Shown piece after piece: positions 54,336 through 63,930 of a stretch of 64,000 nt of DNA. Below the pieces are notes generated by a model. The model did not search any database, was not told where the DNA came from, and saw nothing but the letters and a program-made list of their open reading frames with translations. This DNA is from Streptomyces inusitatus (lineage in GTDB: Bacteria; Actinomycetota; Actinomycetes; Streptomycetales; Streptomycetaceae): assembly GCF_014651115.1 (NCBI RefSeq), contig NZ_BMWG01000030.1, positions 16,788 to 80,787 of the forward strand. The letters are read 5' to 3'. Each line of letters begins with the position of its first letter. Within the stretch, counting starts at the first letter, position 1. A program made the position numbers and the translations under genes.

Positions 54336-54707
54336 ATGGCTGGGCTGGTGATCCGGAGTTTCGACTCCGCCGATGAGACCAGACCGTTCGAGGACGGCAA
54401 GGGCAGGCTGGATGTGCTCGAAACGGATGGCGGACCGGTCGGCCGGGGGGTCTTCGAGCCCGGCTGGCGCTGGTCGGAGCACGTCAAGCCGCTGGCCGGC
54501 ACCGACAGCTGCCAGGCGGCCCACACCGGGTATGTGGTGAGCGGCCGTATCAAGGTCGTCATGGACGACGGCGAGAGCGCCGAGGTGGGTCCGGGCGACT
54601 TCGCGCGGGTCGCCCCCGGGCATGACGCCTGGGTGGTGGGGGATGAGCCGTGCGTGATGCTGGACTGGACCGGATACGGCGAGTACGCGAAGCCGTCGTC
54701 CGGGTGA
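54336..54707 (+). CDS. Cupin-domain protein
   Basis: 123 aa single cupin barrel: GVFEPGWRWSEHVKPLAGTDSC, then HTGYVVSGRIKVVMDDGE (cupin motif 1) and GPGDFARVAPGHDAWVVGDE (motif 2, key part GDFARVAPGHDAWV). Ligands His are present, so metal binding is possible. ATG at 54336 has GGAGG nine bases upstream; a TTG six bases earlier is too close. Function unknown; convergent with the AraC-type regulator. Confidence 0.85.
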   Translation: MAGLVIRSFDSADETRPFEDGKGRLDVLETDGGPVGRGVFEPGWRWSEHVKPLAGTDSCQAAHTGYVVSGRIKVVMDDGESAEVGPGDFARVAPGHDAWVVGDEPCVMLDWTGYGEYAKPSSG

Positions 54708-54715
54708 CGGGCCGG

Positions 54716-55681
54716 TCAGACGCCGGGCGGCGGGGAGCGGAAGGCGGTCCGGTAGGCCTGGGGGGAGACGCCGGCGTGGCGGGCGAAGTGCTGGCGGAAG
54801 GTGGAGGACGCGCCGAAGCCGGTTTCGGCGGCGATGCGTTCGACGGGGATGTCGGTGGTCTCCAGGAGCTGCTGGGCGCGGTGGACGCGGGCGCGCAGCA
54901 GCCATTGGAGAGGGGTGGTGCCGGTCTGGGCCCGGAAGTGGCGGTTGAGGCTGCGGACGCTCATCGCGGCGTGGTGGGCGATGTCGCCGAGGGTGAGCTG
55001 TTCGTGGAGGCGTGACTCCAGCCAGTTGAGGGTGGGCTGGATCAGCGCGTCCCGGCCGCCGGGGTCGGGGTGTTCGATGAACTGGCTCTGGCCGCCGTCG
55101 CGCTGGAGGGGCATGACGGTGCGGCGGGCGGTGGCGGCGGCGGTGGCCGCGCCGAGGTCGCGGCGGACCAGATGGAGGCAGAGGTCGAGGCCGGCGGCGA
55201 CTCCGGCCGAGGTGACCCGGGGGCCGTTGTCGATGTAGAGGCTGGTTCCGTCGACGTCGACGGCAGGGTGGCGGCGGGCGAGGTCCTCGGTGAACTGCCA
55301 GTGGGTGGTGGCCCGGTGGCCGTCGAGGAGGCCGACGGCGGCGAGGGTGAACGCGCCCACGCACACCGAGGCCATGCGCGCGCCGCCCGCGCCCGCGGCC
55401 CGCAGCGCTTCGGCGACGTCGGCGGGGGGCGCGTGCAGGAAGCCCGCGTGACCGGGGACGACGACGGTGTCGGCGCCGGCCAGTCCGTCCAGCCCCCAGT
55501 CGGCGGCGAGCCGGAAACCGCCGTGTCCCGAGGCGGTGGACACCTCGCGGCCCGGCGCGCAGACGCGTACCCGGTAGTGGGGGCGGCCGATCGCCTCGTT
55601 GGCGGTGCCGAATATCTGGCCCGGCACGGAGAGCTCGAACGGCAGCACACCGTCGAGCGCGAGTATCGCCACAACAGTCAT
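54716..55681 (-). CDS. GlxA-type AraC-family regulator
   Basis: 321 aa. N-terminal DJ-1/PfpI-like domain (VAILALDGVLPFELSVPGQIFG, with nucleophile-elbow Cys in ASVCVGAFTLAA) and C-terminal AraC double helix-turn-helix (LTLGDIAHHAAMSVRSLNRHF, IAAETGFGASSTFRQHF). ATG at 55681. Divergent from the HD-domain gene 122 bp away, its likely target. Confidence 0.9.
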   Translation of the reverse strand: MTVVAILALDGVLPFELSVPGQIFGTANEAIGRPHYRVRVCAPGREVSTASGHGGFRLAADWGLDGLAGADTVVVPGHAGFLHAPPADVAEALRAAGAGGARMASVCVGAFTLAAVGLLDGHRATTHWQFTEDLARRHPAVDVDGTSLYIDNGPRVTSAGVAAGLDLCLHLVRRDLGAATAAATARRTVMPLQRDGGQSQFIEHPDPGGRDALIQPTLNWLESRLHEQLTLGDIAHHAAMSVRSLNRHFRAQTGTTPLQWLLRARVHRAQQLLETTDIPVERIAAETGFGASSTFRQHFARHAGVSPQAYRTAFRSPPPGV

Positions 55682-55803
55682 GGCCAGAACCTAGCGGATC
55701 ACGGCATTCTGGCCACTGTCGGGGGCCGGCCGAGGGGGAACAGGATCGAGTCAGTCGCCGCGGTGAAGCACCGCGCGCCGGACATTCATCCAGGAGAAGC
55801 CTC

Positions 55804-56475
55804 ATGACCAGTGATCCGTACGAGGAATTCGCCCTGCCGGACACCGAACTCGCCGTCGCGGCGCTGCGCTACGCGGAGGAGCTGACCGAGCCGTTCGTCT
55901 TCCGGCACAGTGTGCGCGGCTATCTCTACGGCAGGGCGCTGGGCGAGCGCCGGGGGCTGCGGCCCGGCCACGACTACGACGACGAGCTGATGTTCGTCGC
56001 CACGGTGCTCCATGACATCGGGCTCTCGGAGGAGGGCAACGGCGATCAGCGCTTCGAGGCGGACGGCGCGGATCTCGCCGAGCGGTTTCTGCGGGAGCAC
56101 GGGATGGCCGAGGACCGGGTGTCGGTCGTATGGGACGCCATCGCGCTGCACACGTCCGCCGGGCTCGCCCGGCGCAAGGGCCCGGAGGTGGCGCTCTGCC
56201 ACGCCGGGATCGGGGTCGACATCACCGGCCGGGACCGCGAGGAGCTGCCCGAGGGCTTCGCCGACCGGGTGCACGCCGCGTTCCCGCGCGAGAACCTGGC
56301 GTACGCCCTGACGGACGCGATCGTGGCCCAGGCCCTGGACAACCCGCTCAAGGGAAGCCCGCTGACCTTCCCCGGCGAGCTGCTCCGCCGCCATGTGCCG
56401 CCCGGGACGATGCCCGACTGGTACGACCTGATCGGCCGCGCGGGCTGGGGCGACCGGCCCACGGCGGGAGGGTGA
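55804..56475 (+). CDS. HD-domain hydrolase
   Basis: 223 aa. HD metal motif: H in FRHSVRGYLYG near residue 37, HD in VATVLHDIGLSEE near residue 82, and Asp in LTDAIVAQALD near 175. Related actinobacterial proteins include cyanamide hydratase-like enzymes. ATG at 55804 follows GGAGAAG. Divergent from the GlxA-type regulator. Confidence 0.87.
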   Translation: MTSDPYEEFALPDTELAVAALRYAEELTEPFVFRHSVRGYLYGRALGERRGLRPGHDYDDELMFVATVLHDIGLSEEGNGDQRFEADGADLAERFLREHGMAEDRVSVVWDAIALHTSAGLARRKGPEVALCHAGIGVDITGRDREELPEGFADRVHAAFPRENLAYALTDAIVAQALDNPLKGSPLTFPGELLRRHVPPGTMPDWYDLIGRAGWGDRPTAGG

Positions 56476-56521
56476 CGGGGGCGGGCCGGGGCCCCGTCGC
56501 CCTCCCGCGGGGAGGGCGGTG

Positions 56522-57202
56522 TCAGACGGTGTGGGGCTCGGGGCCCTCGGCCCGCCAGACCAGGCCCTGACGGTCGTGGCCGAGGAGCTTCTCGGCCGCT
56601 CGCGCGACCCGGGGGCCGTGGAAGCGCTCCAGAAGGTGGAGGCCGAGGTCCACGCCGGAGACGACGCCCGAGGCGCTCACCAGGTCGCCGTCGTCCACCA
56701 CGCGCGCCTCGACGGGGGTGACGCCGTGTTCCGCCAGGCGCGCCAGGCCGTCGCGGTTCCAGGTGTGGTGGGTGGTCGCGTGGCGGCCGGTGATCAGGCC
56801 CGTCACGGCGAGCATGAGGGAGCCGGCGCAGACGGTGGCCACGGTGGTGTCCGGGCGTTCCACGGCGTCCCGCAGAAGGCCCGGCAGTTCGCTCGCGAGG
56901 GCCCGCTCCAGATGGTGGGCGATGCTGTCGACCCGCTGGGCGAGTTCCGAGTCGTCGGGGGCGTCGATCCGGCCGGCCGCCCCCGGGACCACGATCAGAT
57001 CGGCCCGTTCCGGGGAGAGCCGGGCGGTCGCCCGCACCGAGAGCGGGGGTGTGCCGCTGGGGACGTCCCGGGGGCCCTCGGCGGTGACGAGTTCGACCTT
57101 GAGGTCGCCGTCGGTGAACAGTCCTCCGGCGAACAGCACTTCGTACGGCCCCAGCGCGTCCAGGGGGTCGAATCCGTCGAAGAGCACTATCTGAGCGAGC
57201 AT
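56522..57202 (-). CDS. DJ-1/PfpI-family protein
   Basis: 226 aa. IVLFDGFDPLDALGPYEVLF opens the fold (20 residues), and the elbow Cys is in TVATVCAGSLMLAVTGL near residue 125, with His in ATTHHTW. Members include isonitrile hydratase and glyoxalase-type enzymes; the activity cannot be set from sequence. ATG at 57202 follows AAGGAGACAGCGCGAA. Convergent with the HD-domain gene. Confidence 0.87.
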   Translation of the reverse strand: MLAQIVLFDGFDPLDALGPYEVLFAGGLFTDGDLKVELVTAEGPRDVPSGTPPLSVRATARLSPERADLIVVPGAAGRIDAPDDSELAQRVDSIAHHLERALASELPGLLRDAVERPDTTVATVCAGSLMLAVTGLITGRHATTHHTWNRDGLARLAEHGVTPVEARVVDDGDLVSASGVVSGVDLGLHLLERFHGPRVARAAEKLLGHDRQGLVWRAEGPEPHTV

Positions 57203-57441
57203 TTCGCGCTGTCTCCTTGTTTTTCACGCCCTGTTCGGCGATCTCGGACCGACGGTATGCCGCCCGGTCTCCCGTTGGACAGTGGCAAAAATGACCCAAT
57301 GCGCTGGAATGTGGCCAGGCCGGGGAGCGGGTGGCGGAGTGCGCCGCGACTGAATCCCGGATCAGGGAATCGCGTGGGCCGATATCATCGCTAATGCTTC
57401 TGGACCGTGGAAATCGCTATGTTCCCGACGGAGGCTTAGAT

Positions 57442-57483
57442 ATGCACATCTTTTCGAGTTTCCCCGCTGTCACCGTCGGCTGA
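57442..57483 (+). CDS. Candidate 13-aa leader ORF overlapping the NRPS start
   Basis: ATG at 57442 has GGAGG seven bases upstream; the peptide is MHIFSSFPAVTVG and its TGA overlaps the NRPS ATG as TGATG. The NRPS start itself lacks a ribosome site, so its translation is probably coupled to this micro-ORF. Purely a coupling device, or possibly an attenuator. Confidence 0.6.
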   Translation: MHIFSSFPAVTVG

Positions 57484-60400
57484 TGGAGCGTAAGAGGATG
57501 CACGGAGCGATCGGCGACGACGCGCGGCGGCGCGGTGCCGGCGAGGTCGGCGGCGTCAGCGATGCGGGCGGCGGCGTCGGCGGTTTAGAAGAATCGCCCG
57601 CGGGCCGGCTTCTCACCCCTCGTACGGGAGTCCGGAATCCTCCGGCGGGCGAACTGTCGTGCGCACAGCGGCGGCTGTGGTTCTCCCACCAGCTGACGCC
57701 GGGCTCGCCCGCGTACAACGTCACCGCGGTGTGGCGGATCGAGGGGCGGGTCGACGCGGAGGTGCTGGCGCGGGCGCTGCGGGAGATCTGCGACCGGCAC
57801 GAGGTGCTGCGGACCACCTTCACCGGGGCGCAGGGCCGCCCCCGCCCGGTGGTGAGCCCCTCGGCCGTGTTCGTGCTGGAGACCGAGGATCTGCGGGGGT
57901 CGGAGGAGGAGGCCCTGCGCCGGATCCGGCGGCTGGCCGCCAGGCCGTTCGATCTGACGGCCGGCCCGCTGCTGCGGGCGCAGCTCTTCCAGGTCGCCGA
58001 GGACCGCCACCGGCTCGCGCTCCATCTGCACCACATCGTCGCCGACGACCGGTCGGCGGAGGTGCTGTGGAGGGAGCTGTCGTCGCTGTACGAGGCGTAC
58101 GCGGCGGGGCTGCCCTCGCCGCTGCCCCCGCCCGCGGTCCAGTACGCGGAGCACGCGGCCCGGCAGAACTCCTGGCTGGCGGGGGAAGAGGCCGGGGAGC
58201 GGCTGCGCTTCTGGACGGAGCTGCTGGCGGGGGCCCCCGACTCGCCCGCGCTGCCCGCCGACCGGCCCAGGCCCCGGGCGCTCAGCGGGCGCGGCCGGAC
58301 GCTGGACTTCACGGTTCCGGCGGCGACCGCCGAGGCGCTGCGCGCGATCGGCCGGGAGCACGGGGCGACGCCGCGCGCGGTCTTCCTCACCGCCTTCCAG
58401 GTGCTGCTCGCGCGGTACACGGGCGGCGGCGACATCGTCGTCGGCTCCCCCGAGCCGGGGCGGTCCGGTCCCGGGGCCGGGGAGTTGGTCGGTTTCCTCG
58501 TCAACACCCTGGCGCTGCGGCTGACCTGGCGGGGCGACCCGGCCTTCACCGAGCTGCTGGGGCGGACGGAGCGTCTGGTGCGGGAGGCCCGGCGCCATGG
58601 GGACGTCCCCTTCGACCGGGTGGTGGAGGAGCTGGCCCCGGAGCGGGACCTGAGCCGTCATCCGGTCTTCCAGATCCTCTTCGCGTACGGGGAGGAGAGC
58701 GGCCGTCCCGCGCCGGCGGGCTGGTCGGTCGAGCGCTCGGGCGCGGATCTCGGGCTGGCCCGCTTCGATCTGGAGCTGGAGCTGACGGACGGCCCCGGAG
58801 GGACGCGCGGGACGCTCCGCTACAGCACCGATCTCTTCGAGCCCGCGACGGTGCGCGGGCTGGCCCGGCATTTCCTCACCCTGTGCGCCGGGATCGCGGC
58901 CGGTCCGGGCCGTACCGTCGCCCGACTGCCGCTGCTGGACGCCGAGGAGCGGGACCGGATCCTGCGGGTGTGGAACGACCGGGGGCGGCCGGAGGAGTAC
59001 GAGGGGCACCCGCTGGACCGGTTCGAGGAGGTGGTCCGCGCCGATCCGGAGGCGGTGGCCCTGGAGTACGCGGGCGAGGAGCTGAGCTACGGAGAGCTGG
59101 ACGTCCGGGCGAACCGTCTCGCCCGGCTGCTGGCGGGGCACGGGGTCCGGCCGGAGGACGTCGTCGCGATCTGCCTGGAGCGGGGCTTCGCCGCCGTCAC
59201 CGCGCTCCTCGCCGTGCTCAAGGCCGGGGCGGCCTGTCTGCCGCTCGACCCGGCGCTGCCCGCCGCGCGGCTCGCCCCGGTGTTCCGGGACGCCCGGGTG
59301 CGGCTCGTCCTCACCGACGCCGCGCACGCGCCCCGGCTGCCCACCGGCGCTCTGCCGGTGCTCCGCCACGACGGGAGTGCGCCCGTCGGCCGCCCCGTCA
59401 CCCCGCCCGACGTCCCCCGGGAGCTGGACGCCCTCGCCCAGATCGTGCACGCCCCGGGCCCGGCGGGCCCGCCCGGCGGCATCGCCCTGACCTGGCAGGC
59501 GCTGCGGAGCGTGCTGCGCTTCGACGGGCACCGGCTGCGGACCAGGGGGCTCGCCGCCCGCTCGTGCGCGCAGCTCGCCTCGCACGGTTTCGACGTGTCG
59601 CTGCCCGAGGTGTTCGTGACCCTGCTGCGCGGGGGGCGGCTGGTGCTGGTGGGGGACGGGGCGCGGCAGGATCCGGCGCGGCTGCTGGAGCTGCTGTCGC
59701 GGCGGCGGGTGGAGCGGGTGCGGCTGTCCTCCGCCCAGCTCGACCGGCTGGCCGTCGCCTGGAGCGAGCGGCCGTCGGCGCTGGCGGTGCGGCATGTCAG
59801 TGTGTCGGGCGAGGCGCTGCGGCTGGCCCCGGAGACGGTGGATCTGCTGTCGGGTCTGGCGGGGGTGGTGCTGGAGAATCAGTACGGCGTCTGCGAGACC
59901 CATCAGGCCACGGCGGCGCTCCTCACCGGGGATCCGCGCACCTGGCCCACCGCGCCGCCCATCGGCCGCCCGCTCCCCGGCACCCGGGTGCATCTGCTGG
60001 ACCACCGGCTCAACCCGGTGCCCCCCGGTGTCCCCGGGGAGCTGTATCTGGCGGGGCCCTCGCTGGCCCGGGGGTATCTCCACCGGCCGGGGCTGACCGC
60101 CGGGCGTTTCGTGGCCAGTCCCTTCCATCCCGGCGAGCGGATGTACCGCACCGGCGATCTCGCCCGCTGGAGCCATCACGGGACCCTCACCCACCTGGGG
60201 CGCGCGGACCGTCAGATCACCGTCCGGGGCCGCCGGGTGGAGCCGGCCGACATCGAGACCGCCCTCACCGCCCACCCCCAGGTCTCCCGCGCCGCCGTGC
60301 TGCTGCGCGAGGACCGTCCGGGGGAGCGCCGGCTGACGGCCTATCTCGTGCCCGCGGGCCGGAGGGAGGAGCTGGACCCGGCGGCGGTCCGGGTCCATCT

Positions 60401-61511
60401 GGCCCGCTTTCTGCCGGACTCGCTGGTTCCCGCCGCGCTGGTGGTGGTGGACCGGCTGCCGAGGGACGCCGAGGGCGAGGTGGACGTACGGGCGCTGCCG
60501 AGGCCCCGGCCGGCCGCGGCGGCGCGGCGGCGGCCCCGGACGATGCGGGAGCATCTGCTGTGCGAGCTGTTCGCGGAGGTCCTCGGGGCCGACGCGGTGG
60601 GGGTGGACCAGGACTTCTTCGCGCTGGGCGGGGACTCGGCGCTCGCGCCCCGGCTGATCGGGCGGATCCGCTCCACACTGGGGGTGGAGCTGCCCGTCCG
60701 GCGGCTCTTCGACGCGCCGACGCCCGCCGGGCTCGCCGCCGCGATGGCGGAGCGGGGCGCGGGGCGACCCGCCCTGAGCGGTCTGGAGACGCTGTTCCCG
60801 CTGCGGACGGCGGGGACGGGCGCGCCGCTGTTCTGCGTCCATCCGGCGGCGGGGATCAGCTGGTGCTACGCGGGGCTGCCGAGGCTGCTGGGGCAGGGGG
60901 TTCCGGTGTACGGGCTCCAGGATCCGGGGCTGACCGATCCGGCGCTGCTGCCGGGGAGCGTCGAGGAGATGGCGGCCGGGTATGTCGAGCACATCCGCGC
61001 GGTGCGTCCGCGCGGGCCCTACCATCTGCTCGGCTGGTCGTTCGGCGGGCTGGTCGCCCAGGAGATCGCGGTGCGGTTGCAGCGGCAGGGCGAGGAGGTC
61101 GGGCTGCTGTGCGTGCTCGACGGCTCGCCGGGGCGTACGGAGTCCGGGCCCGGGCCCCGGGCCGGACAGGGGGCGGGGCCGGGCGCGCGGGGCGTCGAGC
61201 TGCGGCGGTCCGCCGGGGTGCCGGTCGAGTTCGACGAGCGCGAACTGGCCGCCGTGCACCGGTCCTCGGTGAACAACGCCCTGCTGGCGAGCCGGTTCGA
61301 GCCGAAGCCCTTCCGGGGCGACCTCTCCTTCGTCACCGCCGCGCGGGAGCCGGACCGGGCCGGTCCCGGCTGGCGGAGCTGGCTGCCGTATGTCTCCGGG
61401 ACCGTGCGGAACACCCCGGTGGAGTGCGTCCGGCTGGGGATGACCCGTCCGGAGGCGCTGGCCGCGGTCGCGCCGACCGTGCTGGAGGCGGTACGGGGCC
61501 GCGCCGGCTGA
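57483..61511 (+). CDS. Single-module NRPS, C-A-PCP-TE, with a degenerate adenylation domain
   Basis: 1342 aa. Condensation domain (about 55-470) has HHIVADD at 183-189, so the catalytic His is present. Adenylation domain (about 500-1010) keeps A6 GELYLAGPSLARGY, A7 YRTGDLA and A8 GRADRQITVRGRRVE. Its A3 loop reads APGPAGPPGG (about 657-666) instead of TSGSTGxPKG, and A10 reads EGEVDVRALP (997-1006) with Glu999 where the catalytic Lys belongs. PCP has LGGDS (Ser1052); thioesterase has GWSFGG (Ser1186). ATG at 57483 overlaps the leader ORF stop; ATG 57498 with GGAG upstream is an alternative. No MbtH gene in the window. Confidence 0.9.
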   Translation: MERKRMHGAIGDDARRRGAGEVGGVSDAGGGVGGLEESPAGRLLTPRTGVRNPPAGELSCAQRRLWFSHQLTPGSPAYNVTAVWRIEGRVDAEVLARALREICDRHEVLRTTFTGAQGRPRPVVSPSAVFVLETEDLRGSEEEALRRIRRLAARPFDLTAGPLLRAQLFQVAEDRHRLALHLHHIVADDRSAEVLWRELSSLYEAYAAGLPSPLPPPAVQYAEHAARQNSWLAGEEAGERLRFWTELLAGAPDSPALPADRPRPRALSGRGRTLDFTVPAATAEALRAIGREHGATPRAVFLTAFQVLLARYTGGGDIVVGSPEPGRSGPGAGELVGFLVNTLALRLTWRGDPAFTELLGRTERLVREARRHGDVPFDRVVEELAPERDLSRHPVFQILFAYGEESGRPAPAGWSVERSGADLGLARFDLELELTDGPGGTRGTLRYSTDLFEPATVRGLARHFLTLCAGIAAGPGRTVARLPLLDAEERDRILRVWNDRGRPEEYEGHPLDRFEEVVRADPEAVALEYAGEELSYGELDVRANRLARLLAGHGVRPEDVVAICLERGFAAVTALLAVLKAGAACLPLDPALPAARLAPVFRDARVRLVLTDAAHAPRLPTGALPVLRHDGSAPVGRPVTPPDVPRELDALAQIVHAPGPAGPPGGIALTWQALRSVLRFDGHRLRTRGLAARSCAQLASHGFDVSLPEVFVTLLRGGRLVLVGDGARQDPARLLELLSRRRVERVRLSSAQLDRLAVAWSERPSALAVRHVSVSGEALRLAPETVDLLSGLAGVVLENQYGVCETHQATAALLTGDPRTWPTAPPIGRPLPGTRVHLLDHRLNPVPPGVPGELYLAGPSLARGYLHRPGLTAGRFVASPFHPGERMYRTGDLARWSHHGTLTHLGRADRQITVRGRRVEPADIETALTAHPQVSRAAVLLREDRPGERRLTAYLVPAGRREELDPAAVRVHLARFLPDSLVPAALVVVDRLPRDAEGEVDVRALPRPRPAAAARRRPRTMREHLLCELFAEVLGADAVGVDQDFFALGGDSALAPRLIGRIRSTLGVELPVRRLFDAPTPAGLAAAMAERGAGRPALSGLETLFPLRTAGTGAPLFCVHPAAGISWCYAGLPRLLGQGVPVYGLQDPGLTDPALLPGSVEEMAAGYVEHIRAVRPRGPYHLLGWSFGGLVAQEIAVRLQRQGEEVGLLCVLDGSPGRTESGPGPRAGQGAGPGARGVELRRSAGVPVEFDERELAAVHRSSVNNALLASRFEPKPFRGDLSFVTAAREPDRAGPGWRSWLPYVSGTVRNTPVECVRLGMTRPEALAAVAPTVLEAVRGRAG

Positions 61512-61622
61512 GACGGCCGGGCGGAGCGGAGAAGGCGGCCGGGGCGGCCGGGGAAGGCGACCCGCGCGCCCATCCGGCTACTCCATGTGGCGAGCCCTCA
61601 TGAACGCCCATAGCTTCGCCTC

Positions 61623-62717
61623 ATGGAACTACGACAAAAGCACCAGAAGCGACAGAGAAGGAAGCTCGGACGGCTGCTGGCCGTCGCCGCCGCCGTGGTC
61701 TCGGGGGTCGGCCTCGCCCCGGCGGCCGAGAGCCCGGAGCGGCACACCGTACGCCCCGGGGAGTCGGTCCAGGCGGCGGTCGACGCCGCGAAACCCGGGG
61801 ACACCGTCGTCCTCGCCCCCGGCACGTACCGCGAGAGCGTGCTGATCACCACGGCGCGGCTGACGCTGCGCGGCTCGGGCCCCGCGACCGTGCTGGTCCC
61901 GCCGGCCGGGCCGGCGGCGGCGGACGCCCACGGCTGCGCGCGGGCGGGCCACGGCGTGTGCGTGACCGGGACCGAGGGCGCGGACGTCGAGCGGGTCTCG
62001 GTCCGCTCGCTCACCCTGCGGGGCTTCAAGGGCCACGGCCTGTGGGCCTCCCGCACCGACCGGCTCTCGGTACGGCAGGTGGTCTCCGAGAAGAACGGCG
62101 TCTGGGGGCTGGCGCAGCAGCGCTCGGTCCGGGGCTCGTTCCGGGAGAACACCGTCCGGGAGAACGGCGACGCGGGCATCTTCCTCGCCAACGCCGTCGA
62201 CGCCGAGGGCGGGGCCACCGACCAGGGCGGCGCGCTGATCGCGGGCAACACGGCGAGCGGCAACCGGATCGGGGTGACCGTGCGGCGGGTCAGGAATCTG
62301 ACCGTACGGGACAACGAACTCACGGCGAACTGCGCCGGGATGTTCATCGTCGGCGACGAGTCCAAGCCCGCCGCCGGGGCGATGACCGTCCGCTCCAACG
62401 ACATCTCGGGGAACAACAGGCTCTGTCCGGCCACCGCCAGGCTGCCCGTCATCCAGGGCTCGGGCATCGTCCTCACCGGCTCCGAGGCCACCGTCGTCCG
62501 CTCCAACACGATCCGCGACAACGTGGGCTCCGCGCCCATGTCCGGGGGCATCGTGCTGTTCGAGTCGCTGGTGGGCGCTGCCAACACCGACAACGTCATC
62601 GTGAACAACGAGGTCGAGGGCAACGGCAGGGCCGATCTGGTCCACCGCGGCGACGGCGGGGGCAACCGGTTCACCGGCAACACCTGCGCCTCGTCCGAGC
62701 CCGCCGGACTGTGCTGA
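61623..62717 (+). CDS. Secreted right-handed parallel beta-helix protein
   Basis: 364 aa. Very basic N-terminus then a signal peptide (LGRLLAVAAAVVSGVGLAPAA). The mature part starts HTVRPGESVQAAVDAAKPGDTVV, the usual entry to NosD/pectate-lyase-like beta-helices, and has repeated N-x-I/V turns (NTVRENGDAGIFLAN, NDISGNN, NTIRDNVGS, NEVEGNG). No catalytic site recognised. Follows the NRPS in the same direction after about 110 bp; a link is not evident. Confidence 0.87.
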   Translation: MELRQKHQKRQRRKLGRLLAVAAAVVSGVGLAPAAESPERHTVRPGESVQAAVDAAKPGDTVVLAPGTYRESVLITTARLTLRGSGPATVLVPPAGPAAADAHGCARAGHGVCVTGTEGADVERVSVRSLTLRGFKGHGLWASRTDRLSVRQVVSEKNGVWGLAQQRSVRGSFRENTVRENGDAGIFLANAVDAEGGATDQGGALIAGNTASGNRIGVTVRRVRNLTVRDNELTANCAGMFIVGDESKPAAGAMTVRSNDISGNNRLCPATARLPVIQGSGIVLTGSEATVVRSNTIRDNVGSAPMSGGIVLFESLVGAANTDNVIVNNEVEGNGRADLVHRGDGGGNRFTGNTCASSEPAGLC

Positions 62718-62798
62718 GCCACCCGCGCCGAGCCCGGGGCCGCCTCGTTCGAACGCCCGCGCGGGCGCTTTCCACCCGTCACAAGGATGCGAGACCTC

Positions 62799-63878
62799 AT
62801 GACCACTCTCAGTACCCGACCGGTCCAGACCGCCCCCGTCGACGCCGCCCCTCCCCCGGGCATGCGGCTGCGCGAACTCGTCTTCGGGGCCGCGTGCGCC
62901 GCCGCCGTGCGGGCCGCGGCCCGGCTCGGGGTGGCCGACGCCCTCGGCGACGTACCCGCGAGCGCGGAGAAGCTCGCCGGGGCCGTCGGCGCGGAACCCC
63001 GGCCGCTGCGCCGGCTGCTGCGCGCCCTCTCCTGCTACGGCGTCTTCGAGGAACGCCCGGACGGCACCTTCGGGCACACCGAGATGTCCAGAATGCTCCG
63101 CGAGGACGATCCGCAGAGCCTGCGCTACATCGCGCTGTGGTGCACCGAGCCCTGGACCTGGGCGGCCTGGCCCCGGCTGGACGACGCGGTGCGCCCGGCG
63201 GGCGGCCCGGTCTTCCAGGAGCTGTACGGCAAGGGCTTCTTCGAGTATCTGCACCAGGACGCGCACGAGTCGGCCCAGGTGTTCAACCGGGCCATGACCA
63301 CCTCCAGCAAGCAGTCCGCGCTGGAGGTGGCCGAGCTGCTCGACCTCACCGGGGTCCGCTCGGTCGCCGACATCGGCGGCGGGCAGGGGCATGTGCTCGC
63401 CTCGCTGCTGGAGAAGCACCCCGAGGTCCGGGGCACCCTGCTCGATCTGCCCGACGTGGTGGCCAAGGCCGATCCCCGGCTGCTGGCGGGCGGCGCGCTG
63501 GCCGGGCGGGTGACGATCGTGCCGGGCGACTGCCGGCGGGCGATCCCGGTCGACGCCGACCTCTACATCATCAAGAACATCCTGGAGTGGGACGACGCCA
63601 GCACCCGCGCCACCCTGGGCCATGTGGTCGCCGCCGCCCGCCCCGGCGCACGGGTGGTGGTGATCGAGAACCTGGTGGACGACACCCCCTCCATGAAGTT
63701 CACCACCGCGATGGACCTGCTGCTGCTGCTCAACGTGGGCGGCGCGAAGCACACCAGGGAGAGCATGGTGGAGCGGATGACCCTGGCGGGGCTGCCGCCG
63801 GGCGACATCCGTCCGGTGAACGCCTATCTCCACGCCTTCGAGGCGGTCGTCACCGGCACGGCCCCCGCGCCCGGCTGA
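62799..63878 (+). CDS. Acetylserotonin-type O-methyltransferase-like protein
   Basis: 359 aa. N-terminal dimerisation winged helix (ELVFGAACAAAVRAAARLGVADAL, key part AAARLGVADAL) and C-terminal SAM domain with VADIGGGQGHVLASLL near residue 190 and NILEWDDASTRATLGHV. This class methylates phenolic hydroxyls in antibiotic and polyketide pathways. ATG at 62799 is preferred; ATG 62787 is too close to AAGG. Possibly a tailoring enzyme for the nearby NRPS product. Confidence 0.88.
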   Translation: MTTLSTRPVQTAPVDAAPPPGMRLRELVFGAACAAAVRAAARLGVADALGDVPASAEKLAGAVGAEPRPLRRLLRALSCYGVFEERPDGTFGHTEMSRMLREDDPQSLRYIALWCTEPWTWAAWPRLDDAVRPAGGPVFQELYGKGFFEYLHQDAHESAQVFNRAMTTSSKQSALEVAELLDLTGVRSVADIGGGQGHVLASLLEKHPEVRGTLLDLPDVVAKADPRLLAGGALAGRVTIVPGDCRRAIPVDADLYIIKNILEWDDASTRATLGHVVAAARPGARVVVIENLVDDTPSMKFTTAMDLLLLLNVGGAKHTRESMVERMTLAGLPPGDIRPVNAYLHAFEAVVTGTAPAPG

Positions 63879-63898
63879 ACACGGTCGCGCACGAGCGC

Positions 63899-63930
63899 CC
63901 CGGGGCCCCCTCCCCCGGGGGGGCCCCGGG
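63899..63930 (+). terminator. Hairpin after the methyltransferase gene
   Basis: Twelve-bp GC-only stem with an eight-base loop, about 20 bp after the stop, followed by G/C homopolymer-rich sequence to the right edge. Probable terminator. Confidence 0.6.

Noticed and set aside
57585..61259. 1224-aa minus-strand frame opposite the NRPS
   Set aside because: Low-complexity Gln/Pro/Gly/Arg translation typical of antisense frames in GC-rich DNA; the plus-strand NRPS has clear domains.
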